From the NCBI GenBank assembly GCA_963625295.1, contig CAVFTC010000054.1, positions 1-13,477 of the forward strand: a stretch of 13,477 nt of DNA. The letters are read 5' to 3'. The DNA comes from CAG-488 sp963625295. Its GTDB lineage: Bacteria; Bacillota; Clostridia; Oscillospirales; Acutalibacteraceae. This document shows, piece by piece, positions 1-6,840 of this stretch (the stretch's first letter is position 1; every line of letters starts with the position of its first letter). The notes beneath the pieces were generated by a model. That model made no database searches, was not told where the DNA came from, and was given only the letters and a program-made list of their open reading frames with translations. The position numbers and the translations under genes were made by a program.

Positions 1-374
<374 letters not shown>

Positions 375-523
375 ATTATATCCAAACACATCTCTGTGCT
401 TAAATCATTTTCAGAGCTTAATTCGCTCATTTTTGCCATTGCTGGCTTTCCAGTTATTACTGTTTTAAAGTACGTTTTGTTTTACAAAACTTTAAGAAAT
501 CTTTAAGGGTTTTCTTAATAAAT

Positions 524-543
524 CGTTGTTTAATTTTCAAGGT
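524..543 (-). promoter_or_regulatory. possible boxA-like element in rRNA leader
   Basis: On the minus strand the leader carries CACCTTGAAAATTAAACAACG-type sequence. This resembles the CTTTGAAAACTAAACAA blocks often found in Firmicutes rRNA leaders and spacers, which include Nus-factor antitermination boxA sites. It sits just 3' of the leader hairpin, a sensible place for antitermination. The match is by eye only. Confidence 0.35.
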
Positions 544-545
544 GC

Positions 546-593
546 AGCTCCCACTTGTTTGACCGCTCCGCAGAGCCGTTGTTCAAGTGAGCT
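546..593 (-). other. 5'-terminal hairpin of the pre-rRNA leader
   Basis: The two ends of this segment pair as RNA. The outer stem is AGCTC/GAGCT, the next ACTTG/CAAGT (with a two-base GG bulge), and the inner stem is GCTC-TGCG-GAGC across an internal loop. The outer base lies at the predicted transcription start (about 592), so the nascent rRNA transcript would begin with this hairpin. It could protect the 5' end or guide leader processing. Its role is inferred, not shown. Confidence 0.6.
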
Positions 594-598
594 TTGCT

Positions 599-627
599 AT
601 TATATCAAACCGTATCCCTTTTGTCAA
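599..627 (-). promoter_or_regulatory. rRNA operon promoter (-35/-10)
   Basis: On the minus strand there is a perfect -35 TTGACA (622-627), a 17-nt spacer and a perfect -10 TATAAT (599-604). Transcription should start near 592, giving a leader of about 220 nt before the 16S gene. Just upstream (628-660) the minus strand is A-rich with A-tracts, as expected of an UP element. Only one such promoter was found. Confidence 0.9.
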
Positions 628-874
628 CACCTTTTTCCATATTTTTTCCTTTTTTCTTCCCGTTCTCTCCAACCCCTCCGGGCGTTGCTTTGTTCCCTTT
701 ATTCTCCATTTCTTCTATGTGGTGGGGTTTTGGTTTTTGCATACTATATGTTGGATTGTCCCCTCTTTTTCTTTTTCTTTGGCTTGGGCTATATGTTGGA
801 GGTGGTAGGTATTTGATAATGTTTCGGCAAAATGCTTCGTTGAAATTTACGGCGAGATTAAGGCGAAATTTCTC

Positions 875-896
875 GGTGCGATGACCACATCGCACC
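875..896. repeat. perfect 9-bp hairpin, GGTGCGATG/CATCGCACC
   Basis: GGTGCGATG (875-883), a 4-nt ACCA loop, and CATCGCACC (888-896) form a perfect GC-rich stem. No T-run follows on the plus strand; on the minus strand the sequence continues GAGAAATTTCG. This makes a strong intrinsic terminator less likely than a small palindromic unit. Confidence 0.5.
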
Positions 897-971
897 CTAC
901 GAGCCGAAGCCCTGACAATAGAGCAGTTCGGCGTGCTTTGCGAAGAACTGAAAAATGGCGTAAATCCGTGA
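897..971 (+). pseudogene. possible 3' remnant of a lost plus-strand gene
   Basis: One plus-strand frame stays open for 24 codons and has protein-like composition, ending ...IEQFGVLCEELKNGVNP followed by tandem stops TGA TGA (969-974). A strong terminator hairpin starts 5 nt later (979). No start codon or upstream continuation exists: the frame meets a stop near the preceding hairpin. The arrangement looks like the end of a gene whose body was deleted. The fragment is too short to identify, and chance is a real alternative. Confidence 0.2.
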
Positions 972-978
972 TGAACCG

Positions 979-1010
979 AAAAAGCAGTGGTCAATCGGCC
1001 ACTGCTTTTT
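979..1010. terminator. bidirectional intrinsic terminator
   Basis: A perfect 12-bp stem is formed by AAAAAGCAGTGG (979-990) and CCACTGCTTTTT (999-1010), with an 8-nt loop. A T-run closes the stem on both strands, so it can terminate either way. On the minus strand it lies about 110 nt past the stop of the lipoprotein gene, before the rRNA promoter. On the plus strand it follows the possible gene remnant. Confidence 0.8.
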
Positions 1011-1122
1011 ATGAGTTGTTCGAGATCGTAAGAAATTAAAACCCGATAAGAATGCACTCTCTCCGCCGCTAATGCAACAGCGTCTCACTGCGGCTCGGTC
1101 TCATCAGCAGTTCCTATGCAAC

Positions 1123-1557
1123 TCACGCATAACCATGGTCAATATGTTCCCATTTGTCGCCCTGCTTTTTTCCCATAATCCAGTTCCAATTGTCATATGT
1201 CGAATTCGGATTCAGTGAGCCGTCGCCGCCAAACGAATCGGTGACAAACGAAGACAAAAGAACAATCACCTTATCGTAATCACTGCCGTTATCTTTTCTG
1301 TACGCTGTTTCATTCAGTGAAACATTATCGCCGGCATATGTGATTTTTGTTAGCGTACATCCGTCGAATTCCTTCTCGAAATAATCCTCTGAAGCCTTTA
1401 TTGCGGCTTTAATTTCATCATCAGAATAAAGCTTTGACACTTCCCATTCTTCAATCTTAACGCTTTTCACATTGCCAGATTTATTCAGCTGAACATTACA
1501 AGCCGACATTAAAAACAGAACCGTAACACTTAGCAAAATGCAAATCAGCTTTTTCAT
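1123..1557 (-). CDS. small secreted lipoprotein of unknown function (DUF4829-like)
   Basis: This encodes 144 aa. It begins with a typical lipoprotein signal: MKK, a hydrophobic stretch (about residues 4-16) and a lipobox LMSAC, so Cys20 should be lipidated after cleavage and the protein anchored outside the membrane. I chose the ATG at 1557 rather than an upstream in-frame ATG (1590) because the signal peptide starts here and a GGGAG site lies about 8 nt upstream; the longer form would start inside the adjacent repeat. The mature part is acidic, with a YSDDEIKAA helix, a VIVLLSSF strand, then GGDGSLNPNSTYDNWNWIM and a final W-x-HIDHGY. From memory this resembles small clostridial proteins labelled DUF4829; I could not check. 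Function is unknown. The upstream space is occupied by a palindromic repeat, and I found no clear promoter for it. Confidence 0.85.
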   Translation of the reverse strand: MKKLICILLSVTVLFLMSACNVQLNKSGNVKSVKIEEWEVSKLYSDDEIKAAIKASEDYFEKEFDGCTLTKITYAGDNVSLNETAYRKDNGSDYDKVIVLLSSFVTDSFGGDGSLNPNSTYDNWNWIMGKKQGDKWEHIDHGYA

Positions 1558-1573
1558 GCTGTTTTCTCCCTTT

Positions 1574-1741
1574 TTAAGGCGATACCGCACAATTTAGGTG
1601 TGCGGATTGCGCAGTAAGATTTTTCGTCAGGTTGTACAAAAATTTTGCAGGCTTGCTGTCGCAAGTCAAGGAATTTTTGTGCAACATGACGGGAACATGT
1701 TCAAGCAAGGCGTGCGCCTTAATTGTGCGGTATTGCCTTAA
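1574..1741. mobile_element. 168-bp palindromic MITE-like element
   Basis: The ends are inverted copies. The left end reads TTAAGGCGATACCGCACAATT from 1574. The complement of the right end (to 1741) reads TTAAGGCAATACCGCACAATT, a single mismatch. Inside is a second imperfect inverted repeat, about 20 bp, pairing 1625-1644 with 1672-1691 (CGTCAGGTTGTACAAAAATT type). A small central hairpin, CTTGC-TGTC-GCAAG, lies at 1652-1665. A further AAGGCG-TG-CGCCTT palindrome is near the right end. The element has no coding capacity. TTAA at both ends fits a TTAA or TA target duplication. An inverted related copy occurs at 13424-13477, which supports a mobile or dispersed repeat. It fills almost exactly the gap between the rnfB stop (1745) and the lipoprotein RBS. 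Confidence 0.8.
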
Positions 1742-1744
1742 GCT

Positions 1745-2548
1745 TCAGTTAAGCGTGAGGAGGTTTATACATTTAACGGGGCATGCTTCGGTGCATTTGC
1801 CGCAGCCGGTGCACTTGCTGTAATCAACCTTTGCGCAGAAGTCCTTGACCTCAACAGCGCCGAATTCGCACGCCTTGACACACTTCATGCAGCCGATACA
1901 GCCGTTTGAGCATTCCTTACGAGTGACTGCGCCCTTTTCATGGTTAACACAAAGGTTCGCCGCCTTGGCTTCATGCCTGGGCATCATCTTGATAACATGG
2001 TTCGGGCAGGTTTTAAGGCACTGCTTACACGCCTTACACATTGACGGGTCAACTCTTGCCACTCCGTCGCAAATATGTATTGCATCGTACTGACAGGCGT
2101 TCATGCAATCGCCGAGTCCGATACAGCCGTAGGAACACTCCTTCGGGCCGCCGAAAAGCTGCTTCGCCATTTCACATGAGCTGACGCCGTTATATTCCAT
2201 TTTGGTTTCCGCCTTACCGCAGAAGCCCTGGCACATAACGACCGCCGACATGGGAACGACCGAGCCTGCCGAAAGTCCCGTGACCTCGGCGATAGCCTTT
2301 GAGGCTTCACTTCCGCCAGGTGCGCAGAGAGCCGTGTTTTTCGTGATACCCTTTGAAAGAGCTGCCGCATAGCCGTCACAGCCGGAAAATCCGCAAGCGC
2401 CGCAGTTTGCGCCGGGCAGACATTCACGGATAGCCTCCGCCTTTTTATCAACGGGAACAGCCATGACAACGGAAGCGACCGCAAGTCCAAGACCTGCAAT
2501 GAGTCCGATAACGGAAACAATGATAATTGCCAAAATAATAGGATTCAT
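1745..2548 (-). CDS. rnfB: Rnf complex subunit RnfB (multi-cluster ferredoxin subunit)
   Basis: This 267-aa subunit passes electrons from reduced ferredoxin into the membrane-bound Rnf complex (ferredoxin:NAD+ oxidoreductase). An N-terminal membrane anchor (about residues 4-30) is followed by the RnfB/NqrF-type four-Cys domain CLPGANCGACGFSGC (C49, C52, C57, and C75). Four ferredoxin-type [4Fe-4S] motifs come next: C138/142/148/152, C171/174/177/181, C213/217/220 with C223/227, and C246/249/252/256. That makes at least five clusters, typical of clostridial RnfB and more than in proteobacterial RnfB. It is the last gene of the operon, 12 nt after rnfA, with its own AGGAGG site. The palindromic element begins 3 nt beyond its TGA stop, and I see no conventional terminator. 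Confidence 0.97.
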   Translation of the reverse strand: MNPIILAIIIVSVIGLIAGLGLAVASVVMAVPVDKKAEAIRECLPGANCGACGFSGCDGYAAALSKGITKNTALCAPGGSEASKAIAEVTGLSAGSVVPMSAVVMCQGFCGKAETKMEYNGVSSCEMAKQLFGGPKECSYGCIGLGDCMNACQYDAIHICDGVARVDPSMCKACKQCLKTCPNHVIKMMPRHEAKAANLCVNHEKGAVTRKECSNGCIGCMKCVKACEFGAVEVKDFCAKVDYSKCTGCGKCTEACPVKCINLLTLN

Positions 2549-2560
2549 ATCAACGCCTCC

Positions 2561-3160
2561 TTATGCAAAGATCTTGTCAACAACGCCTGCGAAGCCTAAA
2601 AATGAAAGCGAAACAAGCGAAGCGGCAACAAGTGTGATCGGCAAGCCCTTGAGAAATTTCGGAATATCGCAGGATTCAAGTCTTGAACGAACGCCGGCAA
2701 ACATAACCATTGCGATCATGAAGCCTACGCCGCCGCCGATAGCGCAGATGAGCGACTGCATAAAATTATAGCCGTTATCAACATTGAGCGTAACAACGCC
2801 GAGAACTGCGCAGTTAGTTGTGATAAGCGGAAGATATATACCGAGCGCATTGTAGAGTGCCGGCATATATTTTTTAAGAATTATCTCAACCATCTGAACA
2901 AGTGCGGCAATAACAAGAATGAACACTATCGTTTGAAGATATTCAAGATTATTGGCAACAAGCAGATACTTGTTTATCGGATATGTGACCGCCGTTGAAA
3001 GTGCCATAACGAAGATAACGGCAAGCGACATACCGACAGCCGTGTTCAGCTTCTTTGAAACGCCGAGAAACGGGCAGATGCCAAGGAATCTCGAAAGAAC
3101 GAAGTTCTGAGTGAGAATCATTGTGAGCAAAATGCTCAGAAGGCCTTTTGTCATTTCCAT
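2561..3160 (-). CDS. rnfA: Rnf complex membrane subunit RnfA
   Basis: This 199-aa integral membrane subunit is close to the usual ~190 aa, with about six hydrophobic segments. It carries the conserved Cys in LGICPFLG (C29) and TTNCAVLG (C117). In studied Rnf/Nqr complexes these residues, with the matching pair in RnfE, hold a [2Fe-2S] cluster inside the membrane that carries electrons across it. The start ATG overlaps the rnfE stop by one base (TAATG). The AGGAGG site lies inside the end of rnfE, about 10 nt before this ATG. A second ATG six bases on is possible but has worse spacing. Confidence 0.96.
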   Translation of the reverse strand: MEMTKGLLSILLTMILTQNFVLSRFLGICPFLGVSKKLNTAVGMSLAVIFVMALSTAVTYPINKYLLVANNLEYLQTIVFILVIAALVQMVEIILKKYMPALYNALGIYLPLITTNCAVLGVVTLNVDNGYNFMQSLICAIGGGVGFMIAMVMFAGVRSRLESCDIPKFLKGLPITLVAASLVSLSFLGFAGVVDKIFA

Positions 3161-3906
3161 TATGCTTCAGCCTCCTTTTTTTCGTCGCAGCTCTCGCTTG
3201 TGTTTCTGACGGAGCAGGACTTTGCCATCGGGCAGCCTTCACAGCCGTGAAGCGCAGCCTTGGGCTTACCTCTCGATTCGGCAATTTTGTTGGCAAGAGC
3301 CATTACCATACCGAACACAAAGAATCCGCCGGGAGCGAGAATGAATATAAGCATCGGATTTTCGTTAAGAAAAGGAATCGAGAAGCCGTTAAAGCTGCCT
3401 CCGATGAGGTCGCTGATTCCGTTAAGGAATGTGCCTGCGCCGAGAATCTCACGGATCGTACTCATGGTAAAGAGTGCGCCGGTGAAGCCGATGCCCATTC
3501 CGAGACCGTCAACTGCCGAGGCGAGTACTCCGTTCTTGCTTGCGAACGCCTCCGCTCTGCCGAGAATAATGCAGTTAACAACGATAAGCGGAAGATAAAC
3601 GCCGAGCTGCTCGTTAAGCACGGGAACAAATGCCTTAACAAGCATCTGAACGATCGTAACGAAAGAAGCGATAATAACGATGTATGCAGGGATACGAACC
3701 TTCTGCGGAATAACCTTTCTCAATGCCGAGATAGCAATGTTCGAGCAAATGAGAACAATCGACGCCGAAACGCCCATACCTATCGCACTTGAAACAGAGG
3801 TCGTTGTTGCGAGGGTAGGGCAGGTGCCGAGCACAAGGCGAAGAACCGGGTTTTCAATAATAAAGCCCTTGGTAAGCTCCTTGCCTAAGGATTTCTTTTC
3901 AGCCAT
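3160..3906 (-). CDS. rnfE: Rnf complex membrane subunit RnfE with Cys-rich C-terminal tail
   Basis: This is the 248-aa paralogue of RnfA, with its own conserved pair LGTCPTLA (C29) and VNCIILGRAEAF (C112). Those residues pair with RnfA around the intramembrane [2Fe-2S] cluster. About six transmembrane segments span residues 20-207. It is longer than the usual ~200-230 aa because of a hydrophilic tail containing HGCEGCPMAKSC and a further Cys (H220, C222, C225, C231, C240). That spacing could bind a metal or an Fe-S cluster, but this is inference. The ATG shares one base with the rnfG stop (TGATG), and a GGAGG site sits in the 3' end of rnfG. Its final KKEAEA codons contain the ribosome binding site of rnfA. 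Confidence 0.95.
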   Translation of the reverse strand: MAEKKSLGKELTKGFIIENPVLRLVLGTCPTLATTTSVSSAIGMGVSASIVLICSNIAISALRKVIPQKVRIPAYIVIIASFVTIVQMLVKAFVPVLNEQLGVYLPLIVVNCIILGRAEAFASKNGVLASAVDGLGMGIGFTGALFTMSTIREILGAGTFLNGISDLIGGSFNGFSIPFLNENPMLIFILAPGGFFVFGMVMALANKIAESRGKPKAALHGCEGCPMAKSCSVRNTSESCDEKKEAEA

Positions 3907-4466
3907 CAGTCAGCACCTCCGTTTTCTGTAATAGTTTTGTAGTTTGCGAGAGCCTCGTTGACCGCCGTCGTTACGGCGTCGGATGTAATTGTTGCACCCG
4001 TGAGGGCGAGTATCTCGTTATTGTCGTGGTCTGCGCTGTTCTTTGCAACCTTGATTCCGTTGACAAGACCCTTGAACTGGTCTTTAAAGGAATCGGTCTG
4101 AGCCTTCATGCCGAGACCTGCGGTGTCGCTGATGGTAAGGATTTGGATTCCCGTAACCTTGCCCTCATTATCAACGCCGGTCATAACGACAAGATCGCCG
4201 CCGTAGCTTTTTGATGTGGTTGTGAAAACCATGCCGACCTGCTGATTGCTGCCGTCAAGACCGACTGCGTAGCTGATGCCATCGAGCGTTTTGTCCTCGA
4301 AGCTTTTTGCGTCGGCAAGAACCTCCATTCGGGACTGAGCCTCGGACTCCGCCGAGTTCTTTTCGATTATCGGAGCGGTCACATTGTTAGCCAGCGCAAG
4401 CAGCGTCGTTGCGATAAGGCAGATAATAAAAAGTGCAACCGTGGGGATTATGATTTGTTTTTTCAT
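3906..4466 (-). CDS. rnfG: Rnf complex flavoprotein RnfG (covalent FMN)
   Basis: This 186-aa subunit has one N-terminal membrane anchor (about residues 6-27) and an FMN-binding domain outside the cytoplasm. It includes the GITISDTAGLG-like motif seen here as ILTISDTAGLGMKA (109-122) and the flavinylation site LTGATITS. The expected FMN-bearing residue is T159 in T156-G-A-T159-I-T. In the usual ApbE target pattern D-x-x-(S/T)-G-A-T-x-(S/T) an Asp sits three residues before the first S/T; here that position is Leu153. FMN attachment would be carried out by ApbE, whose gene starts this operon. The start codon overlaps the rnfD stop (ATGA). Confidence 0.95.
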   Translation of the reverse strand: MKKQIIIPTVALFIICLIATTLLALANNVTAPIIEKNSAESEAQSRMEVLADAKSFEDKTLDGISYAVGLDGSNQQVGMVFTTTSKSYGGDLVVMTGVDNEGKVTGIQILTISDTAGLGMKAQTDSFKDQFKGLVNGIKVAKNSADHDNNEILALTGATITSDAVTTAVNEALANYKTITENGGAD

Positions 4467-5458
4467 TTTGCCTCAGCCTCCTTCTTTTCTTTTTTCGGAG
4501 TGCCGAAGGGCTTGGGAAGAGTAGCGTTTTCAATCAGCGGAACAAGAATGTTCATAAGGATAATCGAGTAGGAAACGCCCTCGGGAAGATTGCCGAAAAT
4601 TCGTATAACTGCCGTGACAAGTCCGCAGCCTATTCCGTAGATTATCTTGCCCTTGAATGTGATGGGTGACGTCGTGTAATCCGTCGCCATGAAGATTGCG
4701 CCGAGCATGAGTCCGCCGCCGAGAAGCTCATAGGCAACGAAGTTGAAATCGCCCTTGCCTGCGATAAGCATGATAACAGCGACCGTGCCGATATATGTAA
4801 GCGGAATTGTCGGTGAAATGACCTTACGGGCAACAAGATAAATACCGCCGAGAATAAGCGCAACCGCACAGGTTTCGCCAAGACAGCCGGCACGCCAGCC
4901 AATAAGCATCTCGACGAGCGAAACATCGGGTGCAGCTCCGCCGGAAGCCATCTCATGAATAGATGAGAGCGGAGAAGCCGATGTAATACCGTCAAGCTCG
5001 GACATTGTCCATGTCAACGGCTGAGTCCATGTTGACATTGCAACCGGGAACGAGGTCAGAAGAACGATTCGTCCCGCAAGGGCGGGGTTGACAAAGTTCT
5101 GACCGATGCCGCCGAAGAATTGCTTGACAACAACTATTGCGATAAGCGAGCCGATAACGACCATCCAAAGCGGAATTGAAACCGGAAGATTGAATGCAAG
5201 CAAAAGTCCCGTGATTACGGCGCTCAAATCGCCGATGGACTGTGTACGCTTGAACACGATTCGTGAAATATACTCAAATATTACGCAGGTCGCAACGCTG
5301 ATACACTCTATAAGCAGCGCCCTCGGACCGTAGAAAATGACCGAAGCGATAAGTGCAGGAATAAGTGCGATGATAACATCAAGCATCAGACTTCTGACAG
5401 TCCTCGGACTGCGATCATGAGGAGATGCGCTGACGACGAGCTTATTTTTTAATGTCAT
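4463..5458 (-). CDS. rnfD: Rnf complex membrane flavoprotein RnfD
   Basis: This 331-aa integral membrane subunit of the NqrB/RnfD family has about nine hydrophobic segments. Family signatures include VSASPHDRSPRTVRSLMLDV at the start, GGIGQNFVNPALAGR (116-130), and ATDYTTSPIT (258-267). The covalent-FMN region reads D156-G-I-T159-S-A-S162-P-L where the family norm is D-x-x-(S/T)-G-A-T-P-L, so the acceptor Thr appears replaced by Ser162 and the Gly by Ser160. I start at 5458, where ATG overlaps the rnfC stop as ATGA; a longer frame to 5563 lies wholly inside rnfC and is not family-like. The tail KKEKKEAEAK encodes the SD sequence of rnfG. Confidence 0.95.
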   Translation of the reverse strand: MTLKNKLVVSASPHDRSPRTVRSLMLDVIIALIPALIASVIFYGPRALLIECISVATCVIFEYISRIVFKRTQSIGDLSAVITGLLLAFNLPVSIPLWMVVIGSLIAIVVVKQFFGGIGQNFVNPALAGRIVLLTSFPVAMSTWTQPLTWTMSELDGITSASPLSSIHEMASGGAAPDVSLVEMLIGWRAGCLGETCAVALILGGIYLVARKVISPTIPLTYIGTVAVIMLIAGKGDFNFVAYELLGGGLMLGAIFMATDYTTSPITFKGKIIYGIGCGLVTAVIRIFGNLPEGVSYSIILMNILVPLIENATLPKPFGTPKKEKKEAEAK

Positions 5459-6807
5459 TTCTTTGCACCTGCCTCTCTGACAATTGATTTTGCGAGTCTC
5501 ATATGCTGAACAAGCGGCTTCTTTGCAGGGCACGAATAAGCACAGCTTCCGCACTCCATGCATACCATGACGCCGTCCTTGAGGAGTGCGTCAACATCCT
5601 TTGTCCTTGAGTCACGAATAACCTTTGTCGGTGCAAGACTGAGCGGACAGGCAGCGGCACAGCGACCGCAGCGAATGCAATCCGTCTCTCTGAAAATCTT
5701 TGCGTCCTTTGCCGAGAAAGCAAGCAAAGCGTTATTGCTTTTTGAAATCGGGTAATTTATATCCGTAAGCGCCATACCCATCATCGGGCCGCCGGCAATT
5801 ATCTTGACGGGATCTTCCTTAAATCCACCGCAGAACTCAACAACATCGGCAAAGCTTGTGCCGATCGGAACTCTGACATTCTTCGGCTCTGCAATTGCCA
5901 TGCCGTCAACAGTCATTGAACGGCTGACAAGCGGCTTGCCTGTTTTAAGATAACGGGCAATGAATGCGATTGAGGTGACATTCATAACGATACAGCCAAC
6001 ATCCGCAGGAAGCTTTCCGGGAGGAACCTGACGACCCGTTGCGGACTGAACCATCATTTTTTCCGCACCCTGAGGATAAACGGACTTGAGCTGCATTATT
6101 TTGATCGAGCTGTCCGCCCCCGCTTCCTTATCCACGATTTGATGAAGTATCTCAAAAGCATCGGGCTTGTTGTCCTCAACTGCGATAACGACATTCGGAA
6201 TATCGAGAAGCTCCTTAACTGTCTTGATTCCGGAGCAGATATCCCACGAATTGTCGATACATTCACGGTAGTCAACGGTTATGTACGGCTCACACTCGGC
6301 AGCGTTGATGATAAGAGTATCGATCTTCTTATCTGCCGGAACATTGAGCTTGACATGAGTCGGGAAGCCTGCGCCGCCCAGACCGACAAGTCCGGACGCT
6401 CTGACTGCCTTGCAAAGCTCTTCCTTTGTGTTAACCTCGGGAGCTTTAAGACCCTCGTAAAGTCTCATCTCACCGTCGGATTCAATGGTAACGCCCTGAA
6501 CCGTCGTTCCGTTCGGAAGCTTAACATTTCCAATCGAGGTTACCGTACCCGAAATTGTTGCGTGAATCGGTGCGCTGACAAATTTGTCGCTGTCGCCGAC
6601 CACCTGACCGACCGCAACGCTGTCGCCGACCTTAACGGTCGGTGTGCACGGTGCGCCGATGTGCTGCTGCATAGGCAAAACTACCTGCTTGGGGACGGGA
6701 ATACGCACTACTTCGCAGTCGGCTGTGTTCTTGTGGTGGTCAACTTTTACTCCGCCACGAACCTTCTTGACTGCCGAGATGACCCCGGCCACATGAATTT
6801 TACCCAT
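5455..6807 (-). CDS. rnfC: Rnf complex NADH-site subunit RnfC
   Basis: This 450-aa peripheral cytoplasmic subunit holds the NAD(H)/FMN site and hands electrons to NAD+. An N-terminal barrel-sandwich region (to about residue 115) precedes the Gly-rich nucleotide motif GLVGLGGAGFPTHVKL (139-154) and INAAECEPYITVDYR. Two [4Fe-4S] motifs follow near the C-terminus: CIRCGRCAAACP (C377/380/383/387) and CMECGSCAYSCP (C416/419/422/426). The start is supported by AAAGGGG about 9 nt upstream. It lies 33 nt after the Gx gene, and this gap contains a perfect short palindrome ATGGGAAATCCCAT (6828-6841). It opens the conserved rnfCDGEAB order. Confidence 0.97.
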   Translation of the reverse strand: MGKIHVAGVISAVKKVRGGVKVDHHKNTADCEVVRIPVPKQVVLPMQQHIGAPCTPTVKVGDSVAVGQVVGDSDKFVSAPIHATISGTVTSIGNVKLPNGTTVQGVTIESDGEMRLYEGLKAPEVNTKEELCKAVRASGLVGLGGAGFPTHVKLNVPADKKIDTLIINAAECEPYITVDYRECIDNSWDICSGIKTVKELLDIPNVVIAVEDNKPDAFEILHQIVDKEAGADSSIKIMQLKSVYPQGAEKMMVQSATGRQVPPGKLPADVGCIVMNVTSIAFIARYLKTGKPLVSRSMTVDGMAIAEPKNVRVPIGTSFADVVEFCGGFKEDPVKIIAGGPMMGMALTDINYPISKSNNALLAFSAKDAKIFRETDCIRCGRCAAACPLSLAPTKVIRDSRTKDVDALLKDGVMVCMECGSCAYSCPAKKPLVQHMRLAKSIVREAGAKK

Positions 6808-6840
6808 TTTTTCAACCCCTTTGCTGTATGGGAAATCCCA

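Larger units (their letters stand above)
628..1122. other. gene-poor interval between rRNA operon and lipoprotein gene
   Basis: I see no intact gene in this stretch of about 500 bp. From 628 to about 830 the plus strand is pyrimidine-rich (long T and C runs) and includes a 12-bp direct repeat, CTATATGTTGGA, at 744-755 and 789-800. From 875 to 1010 there are two perfect hairpins and a short protein-like fragment, listed separately. A 150-codon frame on the minus strand (605-1057) crosses the rRNA promoter and has low-complexity, unprotein-like sequence, so I did not call it. Confidence 0.6.

Noticed and set aside
605..1057. 150-codon minus-strand frame, and three overlapping plus-strand frames at 526-884
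   Set aside because: They cross the rRNA promoter and pyrimidine-rich DNA, have low-complexity composition (long F/P/S or K/G runs), no good RBS and no recognisable domain.
1664..1669. TTGACT on the minus strand inside the palindromic element as a -35 for the lipoprotein gene
   Set aside because: The hexamer 17 nt downstream is AAAATT, a poor -10, so I do not call a promoter.
4026..4214. Antisense frames inside rnf, glpK, Ldh2 and malic enzyme genes, some over 200 codons (e.g. 3148-3792, 6139-6867, 12322-13164)
   Set aside because: Each is a shadow of a well-supported family gene on the other strand, with no RBS or domain of its own.
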